Shown piece by piece: positions 1 through 8,006 of a stretch of 64,000 nt of DNA (the first letter of the stretch is position 1; each line of letters opens with the position of its first letter). Under the pieces are notes generated by a model. It was not told the origin of the DNA, did no database searches, and was given only the letters and a program-made list of their open reading frames with translations. The DNA is taken from assembly GCF_019145475.1 (NCBI RefSeq), contig NZ_JAHTKI010000007.1, positions 1 to 64,000 of the forward strand, in the 5' to 3' direction. Position numbers and translations under genes: made by a program. This DNA comes from Pseudomonas botevensis (lineage in GTDB: Bacteria > Pseudomonadota > Gammaproteobacteria > Pseudomonadales > Pseudomonadaceae).

Positions 1-55
1 ACTTAACGTCGTGTCCGGGATTAGTTGACCACTACAGACTTCCGAACTGTCTAGG

Positions 56-451
56 TCAGAGCCCCATACGCTTCAGTCCTTGGCGCATGCCCTGATCAGC
101 CTGCTCACACCATTGCTTGAGAGTGATGTTCGACGGCAAATTGCTTTCCAGGCTCTTGTATTCCCCGTTGACCAACGCTTCCCCCTTACGGCCAAACTCT
201 TCATTCTTGTCGCCGTCACGCTTATCGAAATCACCAGGCATGTTGCCAACGAATGCAACCATCTTGTTGGCGTTCTCGGCGCTGTCTGCTTTCAGGATCC
301 CCTTGTCGACACAGCTTTTGATCAGACCTGACATATTGCGACCGTTGTCGTACACCCCTTTCAGGGTGGCGGCATCCTGTCCTTCGGCGTGGACGAGGGA
401 ACAGGTGCCGAAAGCTGCTGCCATGGCGAGAATCAAAGAAGTGGTCTTCAT
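56..451 (-). CDS. Small secreted protein of unknown function at the end of the T6SS island
   Basis: 131 aa with a typical Sec signal peptide (MKTTSLILAMAAAFG followed by a small-residue cleavage region ending near LVHAE). The mature part is hydrophilic and mostly helical-looking, with one cysteine near the middle (IKSCVDKG) and one near the C-terminus (QWCEQA) that could form a periplasmic disulfide. A good ribosome site (AAAGGA) lies 6 bases before the ATG. I do not recognise the family. It sits downstream of a secreted ankyrin-repeat protein and two Rhs/PAAR units, so a periplasmic immunity or adaptor role is possible, but that rests on context only. Confidence 0.75.
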   Translation of the reverse strand: MKTTSLILAMAAAFGTCSLVHAEGQDAATLKGVYDNGRNMSGLIKSCVDKGILKADSAENANKMVAFVGNMPGDFDKRDGDKNEEFGRKGEALVNGEYKSLESNLPSNITLKQWCEQADQGMRQGLKRMGL

Positions 452-504
452 ATTTATTCCTTTAAATTTCAGAGAGCATTGAGCTCTGTTTGGCTTGATT
501 GTTT

Positions 505-1500
505 TTACTGGAACAACTTGATAATGGATTCGGAATACAAATCCGGTACATCTTTTACTGATTTGAGTATGTTTTGACGGACAGTCTGACTTTTCGCATC
601 TGGATCTTGTGCCACATACTCTGGAGGGTAAGCCGGTGCATCCTTATTAGCGCCGGCAGCCAGCAAAGCCTTTGTGCAATCAGGGTTGCTACGAATCGCA
701 CTTTCCAGCAATGGAGTGCCAACAGGCCATGCCTGCTGTTGAGGTGCAAAAGCATCAACGGAAGTGCCAGCCTTGTGCAGCAACGCAATCCGCTGTGCAG
801 CTTGTGGATCCGGCTGATCGTTCAGTGCATAGGCACGCTCGCAAACGTAATGCAGCGGTGTAGATCCCACCTTGCTGATGCCATAGGGATCGGTACCGGC
901 AGCGATCAGCAGCTTGATCAACTCAAGATTGTTCGCCCCCTTGCCTATCAATGGAGAAAATCCCTGAGGCGTCACCATCCGAGCATCGGCACCGGCCTGC
1001 AGCAGTAACCTTGTCACTTCGACCGACGACGGATTTTCTATGCCCACGGCCGCAATAAGTGGGGTATTGGTTCCGCCTTGAGCAATCACGTTGGTGTCGG
1101 CACCCGCTTTGATTAGGCTCCGCACAATGGGCATTGAGTCCTTCAGGTCTTCTGGATCACCCATATGCCCCAATATGGATAACAGTATCGTTTCACCATT
1201 TTCGCTAATTGGCTGATTGACATCGATAGGAAACTCGAGAAGCCGATCTACCAGCACTGGACTCCTGTAATAAGCTGCATGCCATAGAATAAGAGCGTCA
1301 GGTTTCGCGCCTTCCGCAAGAAGTTTGTTTACGCTATCCAGGTCTTTCTGTTCTTTTGAATAGGCGTATTGAAGCACAGCGGTATCCAATTGCTTATAGG
1401 CGTCAACTGACTGCGCTAGCGATACGCTCGTGCTACAGAAGCAAACACCTGCAACACATGCAATCCGCAGGCGTTTAAAAACAGAACTTGAATTCAGCAT
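505..1500 (-). CDS. Secreted ankyrin-repeat protein, candidate T6SS immunity protein
   Basis: 331 aa. Residues 1 to about 29 form a signal peptide ending SVSLAQ, so the protein is predicted to be periplasmic. Residues of about 40-300 carry degenerate ankyrin repeats, recognisable by blocks such as LLAEGAKPDA, LIKAGADTNV, LLLQAGADAR, LLIAAGTDPYG, TPLHYVC and LLAAGANKDA. Ankyrin-repeat proteins with signal peptides are common partners or immunity proteins of T6SS phospholipase and other periplasm-acting effectors in Pseudomonas (family knowledge). No such effector lies in the window, so the protein may be an orphan immunity gene or belong to an effector left of position 1. It follows the PAAR gene in the same orientation. 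Confidence 0.85.
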   Translation of the reverse strand: MLNSSSVFKRLRIACVAGVCFCSTSVSLAQSVDAYKQLDTAVLQYAYSKEQKDLDSVNKLLAEGAKPDALILWHAAYYRSPVLVDRLLEFPIDVNQPISENGETILLSILGHMGDPEDLKDSMPIVRSLIKAGADTNVIAQGGTNTPLIAAVGIENPSSVEVTRLLLQAGADARMVTPQGFSPLIGKGANNLELIKLLIAAGTDPYGISKVGSTPLHYVCERAYALNDQPDPQAAQRIALLHKAGTSVDAFAPQQQAWPVGTPLLESAIRSNPDCTKALLAAGANKDAPAYPPEYVAQDPDAKSQTVRQNILKSVKDVPDLYSESIIKLFQ

Positions 1501-1639
1501 ATAAAACTCATGATTGGGTAGTTAGCATCTACATTCAGACAATGCTAAAAAAATGACTTCATTCGCGCTTCAACTGCCTTAGAACGGACGACGAGAGTCC
1601 GCGCAATGTAGTTAGGCAATCCATGCACAAAATGTGGAC

Positions 1640-1903
1640 TCAGCTGACAACTGCTCCTTTTGGGCCGCTGGCAATCAGCGCAGCACCACAGGCGGTTTTC
1701 ATGCCATCGAGCGCGATGGGCACGCCATCGACGGTGTAGGTGCTACTGCCCTCTGCAATCGGGAAAATCCCCTTGCACAACGGGCAGCTAACCTTGTGAC
1801 CGACCCTGGCAATCGGCTTACCGTTGAGGTCGGTTCGGGAGAAGGCTTCGAGCACCTTGCCACCGTGTGTGGTGGAGTCACCGAGGCGGATTGCGTCCTT
1901 CAT
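1640..1903 (-). CDS. PAAR-domain T6SS spike-tip protein (copy 1)
   Basis: 87-aa PAAR-family protein beginning MKDAIRLGDSTTHGG, with the glycine-rich turns and the VSCPLC / TACGAALIASG cysteine-containing blocks expected of a PAAR tip. PAAR proteins cap the VgrG trimer and help load effectors. It differs from the second PAAR gene at 7302-7565 at only about six positions, and even the leader before the ATG (AGGAGTGAC) is shared, so the two copies arose by duplication. It lies downstream of an Rhs toxin and its candidate immunity gene. Neither Rhs carries its own PAAR, so this protein probably docks one of the two. Confidence 0.93.
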   Translation of the reverse strand: MKDAIRLGDSTTHGGKVLEAFSRTDLNGKPIARVGHKVSCPLCKGIFPIAEGSSTYTVDGVPIALDGMKTACGAALIASGPKGAVVS

Positions 1904-2084
1904 GTCGTCACTCCTTTGACCATCTCAGCCCGTTGGTGCTGATGGAGTTCGGAGTACATTACCGGCCTGTACGCTCCATAGCGATGGTATTGCTAGATTC
2001 CGGAGAGGCTGCAGATGAATCATTCAAATCAGCCGACCTAGTCAAAACTTTATCAATGTCAAAAGACAGACGAATCCTGTAGTC

Positions 2085-2597
2085 TCAAAAAGTCTTGGGA
2101 ACAGCAAAGACTCTTACAATTTCCTCAGCGCAAGCTGCGTCATAAAATCTACTTTCATAAAAATCAAACGCAGTTCCTGCCCCACAGTTTGAAAAAAGTT
2201 CTTTTACTTTCGTCATCTCCTGCGACACTAGCCCTCTATCATTTTCTCGTACTTTTTTCAAAAAACTGACTGAAGCTGGCTTTGTGTAAATAAATATATT
2301 AGGTATGAGAACACCTTGCTCCTCCAATCCTTCAAAGTCTGTAAAAGTCACGGCAAAAAAAACACCTTTACCTCTTGAAGCCTCTAACAACCTTAAAGTA
2401 TTTAAAAGGAACAAAGCGAGTCCAGTCAGAAAATCAGAAACCCCGCTGCTGCTCATCTCATCCTTTAAGTGCTTTAAGCGACTATACCTTGATATAAGCG
2501 GAATCTCTTCAAAGCTTTCATAGCTCTCAAAGAATACACCCACATCATTATACGGCTCTTTACTTATTACTTTTCTATATAAATCTGTAAACTTCAT
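2085..2597 (-). CDS. Candidate immunity protein for the Rhs toxin ending at 2600
   Basis: About 170 aa from the start MKFTDLYRK at 2597, two bases after the Rhs stop codon. An upstream in-frame ATG at 2615 would give 176 aa and overlap the Rhs gene, but GGAG at 2610-2613 (inside that codon context) better serves the 2597 start. It has no signal peptide and one hydrophobic stretch (FLTGLALFLLNTLRLL), with acidic and aromatic residues elsewhere. The gene is visibly AT-rich compared with its surroundings, as is usual for swapped toxin tips and their immunity genes. I do not recognise the family; the function rests on position immediately behind the toxin tip. Confidence 0.75.
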   Translation of the reverse strand: MKFTDLYRKVISKEPYNDVGVFFESYESFEEIPLISRYSRLKHLKDEMSSSGVSDFLTGLALFLLNTLRLLEASRGKGVFFAVTFTDFEGLEEQGVLIPNIFIYTKPASVSFLKKVRENDRGLVSQEMTKVKELFSNCGAGTAFDFYESRFYDAACAEEIVRVFAVPKTF

Positions 2598-2599
2598 TT

Positions 2600-5500
2600 T
2601 TAGGGAATACTCCATCCGTGATCATTAAGCCATTCTTTAGTTTTCTTCGAGAATGTCACATCTCCTTTGCCCTTGTCATGTATTGATCCATCCAGATTGT
2701 ATCCCGACCCACACTTACAGTGTGCGTGCCATTGACTACTAGGGACACTCTGCTCCGGTTCATCAATACGCGTAATTTCTGCCGGTGCTTGGCCTTTTCT
2801 GACTTTGGATTGAGCCTGCTTAGGAGTGCCGCCTGATTGTCCACCTTTCTTAGCCAGCCCCAATGGGTCAACCCAATTCAAAGGGTTTGTAGCGTACTCA
2901 AACAGGTTTAATCCACCCGCATAGCCGAGTGGGTCTTGGCTGATAAAGCGACCAATTGCAGGATCATAGTATCGATGTCTGTTGTAATGCAGCCCCGTCT
3001 CGTGGTCATGGTATTGCCCCTGGAACCGAACAGGGTTGGCCAGCCCTTCCTGCTGCGCCCACTTCGAATGCTGCTGGCGTACCTCTCCCCAAGCCTTGTA
3101 CTGCACACTCCAAGCGACCTCACCATTCTGATTTGTCAGCTCTTGCGGCGTACCAAGGTGGTCGCACTGGTACCACGTCAGTACATCAATCGGCGGCGAT
3201 ACCGGTGAGTGACTCCACAGCGGATCCTCATCTAGGCTGTAGTCGTCGTCATAACTCGGCAATCCCATCAAGTTGATGGTGCTGTGCGTTAATGCCTGGG
3301 CCACGGGAATGAATGTGCCCGGCTCGAAGATGTAGTGAACCGTTCTCCCCGCCTCGCCATCCTGCTGTGCAGGACGACTTTCCCATGCCAGGTTGTCACC
3401 ATCCCAGCCGTAGAGCGTAAAGCCGCAGCCGTGCTCACGCTGCACCCGCGCGTGTTCGCTACGATTCCACAACGAGCCCGCTTCCGGGCGTTGTTTGTAG
3501 TGCACGTTCGAGTGCTTGAACAGGCGCCGCCCCAAGGCGTCGTAGGCGTATTCCACCGACAACCGGGCATCATTGAAATGCACCAGGCGATCAAACAGAT
3601 CCCAGCGCATCTCGCAGTACGATCCGTTATGCCAGCGCTTGATCTGATTGCCGCGATCATCGTATTCGTAGTGGGTGCCGGCGTATTCGCGCAGCAGGTT
3701 GTCGAGCAGTTTGCTGCGCGGTGGTGTCAGCTCCAGCGGGCGGCGGGTCTCGGCAGCTCTCTCGTCCAGTAAGTTGCCCGCAGGATCGAAGTCGAAGGTT
3801 TCTACACCCAAACGGCTCGCGGCACTGAGCAATCTGCCAACCGGGTCGTAACGATAAGACAGCGAACCGCGACGACTGTCGTTGATATCAGTCAGTTGGC
3901 CTGCGGCATCGTAGGTGTACTCACGCTTGAGCAGTACGGATTTGTCATCACTTCTGCCAAGTAGTTGTTCCTGCAATCGTCCCGCCGGATCCCACGTCTG
4001 AGTCTGTACCAGTCGGTTGCCTTGATGACGCGCTACCTCCCGGTGCATGTCGTCGCGCTCGTAACCAAGTAGCTCATGCTCGTTGAGGCGCATTGCCAGG
4101 AGATGGCCGCTGCCATAGGTCAACCAACTGACCCGATGACCATCCGGGCGCGTGGTCGCGATGCGCTGGTTGAGTGCGTCATACTCGTGCTGCCAGACCG
4201 CAACCAAGGGCTTCTCCAGCCCCTGATAGTGCTGATGCTCGCGCACCAGGTTGCCCGCCGGATCGTGGAACCACTGCACGCGGCTGTCAGCGTTGCCGGC
4301 AAGGATCAGATTACCGTTGCCGTCATAGGCGAATGTCTCCGTCTGAGACATCTCCCCCAGACTGGCACGACGTTCGCTGACACGGCCCATCTCGTCGAGG
4401 CTGACGCCAATAACTCGCTCACCATTGATGATGGAAGCCAGGCGCCCGGTTTCAGGTTCGTACTGATAGCGGGTTACACGAGCATCGAAACCAGTTTCGG
4501 CCAACAGGCGCCCCATCGGGTCATATTGGAACTGTGCTGAACGCTCGTTCTCATTTTCCAGTGCCTGCAACCGCCCCAGCCGATCCCATCGATATCGCAG
4601 CGTTTGCTCGGCTGCATCCATACGCTCGGCGATAAACCCGGCAGCGGTATAACTCCATGTGGTGCAGCGATCCAATCCATCGACATGTGTCAGCAATCGA
4701 CCTTCGGCATCGCGCTCAAAATGCTCTTCGGTTTTGTCGGGGTGTTTGATCAACACCACCTGCCCGGCCTTGTGCTCGTACTCGGTGGCGTTCCCCGCAG
4801 CATCTGTGAAGCAGATCATCTGCCCCCGTTCGTTATACTCCCAGGAGCTGGTCTTGCCCGAGCAATCGACGTACTCCACCAACTGTCCGGCATCGTTGTA
4901 GTCCAGCGTCTTCTCGTTGCCGTTTGCATCCTTGATGGCCGTGGGTTGGCCGGCCTTGTTATAGGCGTACTCAGTTTTGTTCCCCAGTGGATCGGTTGCT
5001 TCAACCAGATTGCCGACATCGTCATAAGCGCGTAGCCACAGACCGCCCTCTGCATCCATGACTTTGATCACTTGGTCATGATCGTCATAGGCGAAGTGTA
5101 CAGCTGTGTTATCCGCGCGAATGTGCTCCAACCGGTTGCCACGCTCGTCGTAGCTGTAACGATCTGTCGTGCCATCAGGGTGTACATGGCGCACAACATT
5201 CCTGGCTTCATCTCGGAACAGCCATTCCGATAGTCCATCGGCGTGGCGAATTCGATACGTGTAGCCAAGGATGTCGTAGTAGTGCCAAGTCTCGTTGCCG
5301 TGGGCATCGGTCACGTAGGTCAGACGGATGTTTTCGTCCCACTCCAAACGCGTGTCGAAGCTGCCGTCATCGGCCCATTCCCGACAGGCTTTGGCATCGG
5401 CGCCGACACCTTGCCATTCCAGGTTCATGCCACGCCCGGTACGATCGGTATAACGTGTGATCAGGTGGTGCTGGTACTGATAAGACCAGACTGCACCGTT

Positions 5501-7180
5501 CTCATCTTGCGCCTGGACCAGATCGCCATAGGCGTCGTACTGGTAGGCACAGAGTTGCCGCTGTGGTGCACCGTCGCGGATTTCCCACAATCCGGTGAAT
5601 CGGCCGTGATCATCGATCATCGTGCCAATGTGCAGATGCACCTTGCTGATGTCGTTTTCCTGATACGTGATCAGATCGGAGAGTACCGACTGTTCGCCGT
5701 GACGATGCTCGTAATGCAGCATGATCCCGACGCCGTTACGCAACGAAATGTTGGTCAGCACATATCGCTGACCATGACGGATGTAGGTTTCCTTGCGTTC
5801 GAAACCTCGGCACAGTAATAACTGATCTTCGCCGGCACGAACCAAGGTGATGTTGTCGATGGCGTCGTAGTGAAACAGACCGACTTTTGGTAACGGATAG
5901 CTGTGGTCGCGACCGTCCGCGCCGTAGAACGTCAGACAGTCATCCACGCAGTCAAAACGCATGGTGAATTCGTTGATCCAGCGTGCGCCAAGTTCGCTTT
6001 GGTCGTATGCACCCAAACGTGAATTGTAGGTACGCCTCCACTCGACCGGAAACGACCCGGGCAAGCTGAAATCCGTATGGCTGATAGTCTCCGAACCCAG
6101 TGCAAAGTTGATGCTGTGACAAGTACTGGAGCAAGTGCCGTTTTTCTCCGGATCGGGAGCGTGTTTCGCCGGTGCCTGTTGGCTCGTGGCTCCAAGCCCG
6201 CCTTCCGAGGCGGTCCGCTGGGCCTTGCTGGTCTGATCCGGTTTGACTCCAGCACTTTGCCCATGTGCATTGCGCTTACGCCAAAGTGTGACCGCGCTGG
6301 ACAGAATCAATAGCAGCCAGCCAATCGAATTCTGAACCGATTCATCGTCCAGCTTGCTCAACTGGGTACGCAGTTCCGGGCCCATCGCCCGCAGCTTCGC
6401 TGTCTCGCTAGCCACCTTTTTCTTCACTTCGTCAGGAAGCAGATGATCCGCCGCACTGTTGGCCAATCCTTTGCCTGCCGCTTTATAGGCGCTGGAGGCG
6501 GCCCCGAAAATATTGCCAATAGCCGCGAGTGGATCATTGAGCAACTGATCGCCAGCAGCGCTGATTTGTTGACCGGCCGCCTGCGCATCACCCTTGGCAT
6601 CGAGCTTGCCATTGGCCACCGTGTCGAGGCCTTTGGCTATTTCGTTGATAACGTCCTCACCCAGCTTGCCAGCGTCCGCCAGAATGCCCGGCAACTTGCC
6701 TTTGGCCTGCTCTACAAAATCGTCGAGGGTGCCGATGATGGACTCGTTCAAGTGGCCAATCAGCACCTCAATCACCGACGAGCTGAGCAGCACCTTGCTG
6801 GTAGCCTTCATCTCCTGACGCACCAGGAACAGAGTCGGACGCAGAGTCATACGTGCAGCTGCCATGGCCGGCGGCAATGGCAGTACACCGATCAGGTTGA
6901 TACCGAGACTGGCCCACGCCAACAGGTCGCGCTTTTGTGCGTTCGACAGCGTGACGATGTCACCCAGTGCATCGACCAGCGCCATGATGTTGCCGACCAC
7001 TGGCAAGGCACCGGCGACGTTCTTGATCCGGTCGAGGGTTACCACACCGCCACTGGCCGATTGCAGCCAGGCATCGAACGTCGCCGCGCTGCTGGCGACG
7101 TCCTGTATGTCGATAGCGTTCAGAGGGACGATGGCAACCTGAGGTTCACGTTTACTTGCAGCAGCGGTATCAGTAGTCAT
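2600..7180 (-). CDS. Rhs-family polymorphic toxin (T6SS effector) with a short His-rich tip
   Basis: 1526 aa. The N-terminal ~350 residues have two hydrophobic stretches (around GALPVVGNIMALVDALG and SLGINLIGVLPLPPAMA) and another near 290 (IGWLLLILSSAVTLW), without a fused PAAR. From about 360 come a DUF6531-like entry block (CHSINFALGSE) and many YD/RHS repeats (e.g. YDERGN, WHYYDILGYTYRI), then the conserved core end GRFISQDPLGYAGGLN and VDPLGL. The toxin tip is residues 1443-1526. It holds QWHAHCKCGSG, an NLDG block, HDKGKGD and the terminal EWLNDHGWSIP. This pattern resembles small polymorphic toxins I remember as type 24; catalytic activity is not known to me. The Rhs shell encloses the tip and the DPLGL site is where the core is normally self-cleaved. 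Probably uses one of the adjacent PAAR proteins. Confidence 0.92.
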   Translation of the reverse strand: MTTDTAAASKREPQVAIVPLNAIDIQDVASSAATFDAWLQSASGGVVTLDRIKNVAGALPVVGNIMALVDALGDIVTLSNAQKRDLLAWASLGINLIGVLPLPPAMAAARMTLRPTLFLVRQEMKATSKVLLSSSVIEVLIGHLNESIIGTLDDFVEQAKGKLPGILADAGKLGEDVINEIAKGLDTVANGKLDAKGDAQAAGQQISAAGDQLLNDPLAAIGNIFGAASSAYKAAGKGLANSAADHLLPDEVKKKVASETAKLRAMGPELRTQLSKLDDESVQNSIGWLLLILSSAVTLWRKRNAHGQSAGVKPDQTSKAQRTASEGGLGATSQQAPAKHAPDPEKNGTCSSTCHSINFALGSETISHTDFSLPGSFPVEWRRTYNSRLGAYDQSELGARWINEFTMRFDCVDDCLTFYGADGRDHSYPLPKVGLFHYDAIDNITLVRAGEDQLLLCRGFERKETYIRHGQRYVLTNISLRNGVGIMLHYEHRHGEQSVLSDLITYQENDISKVHLHIGTMIDDHGRFTGLWEIRDGAPQRQLCAYQYDAYGDLVQAQDENGAVWSYQYQHHLITRYTDRTGRGMNLEWQGVGADAKACREWADDGSFDTRLEWDENIRLTYVTDAHGNETWHYYDILGYTYRIRHADGLSEWLFRDEARNVVRHVHPDGTTDRYSYDERGNRLEHIRADNTAVHFAYDDHDQVIKVMDAEGGLWLRAYDDVGNLVEATDPLGNKTEYAYNKAGQPTAIKDANGNEKTLDYNDAGQLVEYVDCSGKTSSWEYNERGQMICFTDAAGNATEYEHKAGQVVLIKHPDKTEEHFERDAEGRLLTHVDGLDRCTTWSYTAAGFIAERMDAAEQTLRYRWDRLGRLQALENENERSAQFQYDPMGRLLAETGFDARVTRYQYEPETGRLASIINGERVIGVSLDEMGRVSERRASLGEMSQTETFAYDGNGNLILAGNADSRVQWFHDPAGNLVREHQHYQGLEKPLVAVWQHEYDALNQRIATTRPDGHRVSWLTYGSGHLLAMRLNEHELLGYERDDMHREVARHQGNRLVQTQTWDPAGRLQEQLLGRSDDKSVLLKREYTYDAAGQLTDINDSRRGSLSYRYDPVGRLLSAASRLGVETFDFDPAGNLLDERAAETRRPLELTPPRSKLLDNLLREYAGTHYEYDDRGNQIKRWHNGSYCEMRWDLFDRLVHFNDARLSVEYAYDALGRRLFKHSNVHYKQRPEAGSLWNRSEHARVQREHGCGFTLYGWDGDNLAWESRPAQQDGEAGRTVHYIFEPGTFIPVAQALTHSTINLMGLPSYDDDYSLDEDPLWSHSPVSPPIDVLTWYQCDHLGTPQELTNQNGEVAWSVQYKAWGEVRQQHSKWAQQEGLANPVRFQGQYHDHETGLHYNRHRYYDPAIGRFISQDPLGYAGGLNLFEYATNPLNWVDPLGLAKKGGQSGGTPKQAQSKVRKGQAPAEITRIDEPEQSVPSSQWHAHCKCGSGYNLDGSIHDKGKGDVTFSKKTKEWLNDHGWSIP

Positions 7181-7301
7181 GGAAGCGTCTTACCAGCCAA
7201 CAGGCTTGGGGCAGCAAAAGGTATTGTTCAGGCACAACTTCCCTAAGGCGCGGCAGTTAACCGCGCGAGGAAGTAATAAAACCCAAATGAAATTCAGAAA
7301 C

Positions 7302-7565
7302 TCAGCTGATCACAGAACCCTTCGGGCCACTGGCAATCAGCGCTGCCCCGCAGGCGGTTTTCATACCGTCCAGCGCGATGGGCGTTCCATCGACGGTGTA
7401 GGTGCTGCTGCCCTCAGCAATCGGGAACACCCCTTTGCATAATGGGCAACTGACCTTGTGGCCGACCCCGGCAATCGGCTTGCCGTTAAGGTCGGTTTGA
7501 GAAAACGCTTCGAGCACCTTGCCACCGTGTGTGGTGGAGTCGCCCAAGCGGATGGCGTCCTTCAT
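7302..7565 (-). CDS. PAAR-domain T6SS spike-tip protein (copy 2)
   Basis: 87 aa, nearly identical to the PAAR protein at 1640-1903; differences are R/Q23, R/G33, I/V46, V/T61 and two conservative changes at the C-terminus. It has the same shared AGGAGTGAC ribosome-site leader. It sits between the Imm33-like gene and the second Rhs gene, so the cluster repeats an Rhs-immunity-PAAR module. The reading frame is intact, and the few changes suggest recent duplication or gene conversion. Confidence 0.93.
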   Translation of the reverse strand: MKDAIRLGDSTTHGGKVLEAFSQTDLNGKPIAGVGHKVSCPLCKGVFPIAEGSSTYTVDGTPIALDGMKTACGAALIASGPKGSVIS

Positions 7566-7661
7566 GTTGTCACTCCTTTGACTGGGCTTATGGTTTTTTC
7601 AGATCAGCCCATAGACATCAACCTAGCGTAAAGCCGCCGGCAATCCGGCTTTAGTGCTTCT

Positions 7662-8003
7662 TCACTGAGCCATCCAAACGTCTTCATATCCGGCAGTGTC
7701 GATGATGAACTTCGCACCCGTGGGGAGACAGAGATAGTTCAGCACCTCAGGCAGCATCTCACTCAAGTGGTGAACATGAACGGGTTTGTAAAAGTCATCG
7801 GACGGTGAAAATTCACCGCAGTGGATGAACCAGCTGACATTCCCGCCGTCTGGCAATTGAACCCTCGTTCCGTAAATCGGTGACTGTCCAAGCGACTCAA
7901 CGGCTACCGCGACCATTTCTTCAGGTGGTTGCACAGGCATTCCGTACTTGTCGCAGATTTTTTTCTGCGACTCGTCGGGGTAGGTGGACTCAGCCTTTTG
8001 CAT
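7662..8003 (-). CDS. Imm33-like immunity protein
   Basis: 113 aa, starting three bases after the Rhs stop at 8007, with a GGGGA ribosome site inside the end of the Rhs gene. The blocks YGTRVQLPDGGNVSWFIHCGEF, DDFYKPVHVHHL and TAGYEDVWMA fit what I remember of the Imm33/DUF2185 immunity family, in which a conserved W..HCGE-type strand and a YEDVW end are typical. It has no signal peptide, so it would act in the cytoplasm, consistent with a nuclease toxin encoded just upstream. Predicted role: neutralises the HNH-like tip of the Rhs protein encoded at 8007-12692. Confidence 0.8.
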   Translation of the reverse strand: MQKAESTYPDESQKKICDKYGMPVQPPEEMVAVAVESLGQSPIYGTRVQLPDGGNVSWFIHCGEFSPSDDFYKPVHVHHLSEMLPEVLNYLCLPTGAKFIIDTAGYEDVWMAQ

Positions 8004-8006
8004 TGA

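Noticed and set aside
2900..6000. Apparent tandem repeats inside the Rhs genes
   Set aside because: These are the degenerate YD/RHS protein repeats, not a DNA repeat array or CRISPR.
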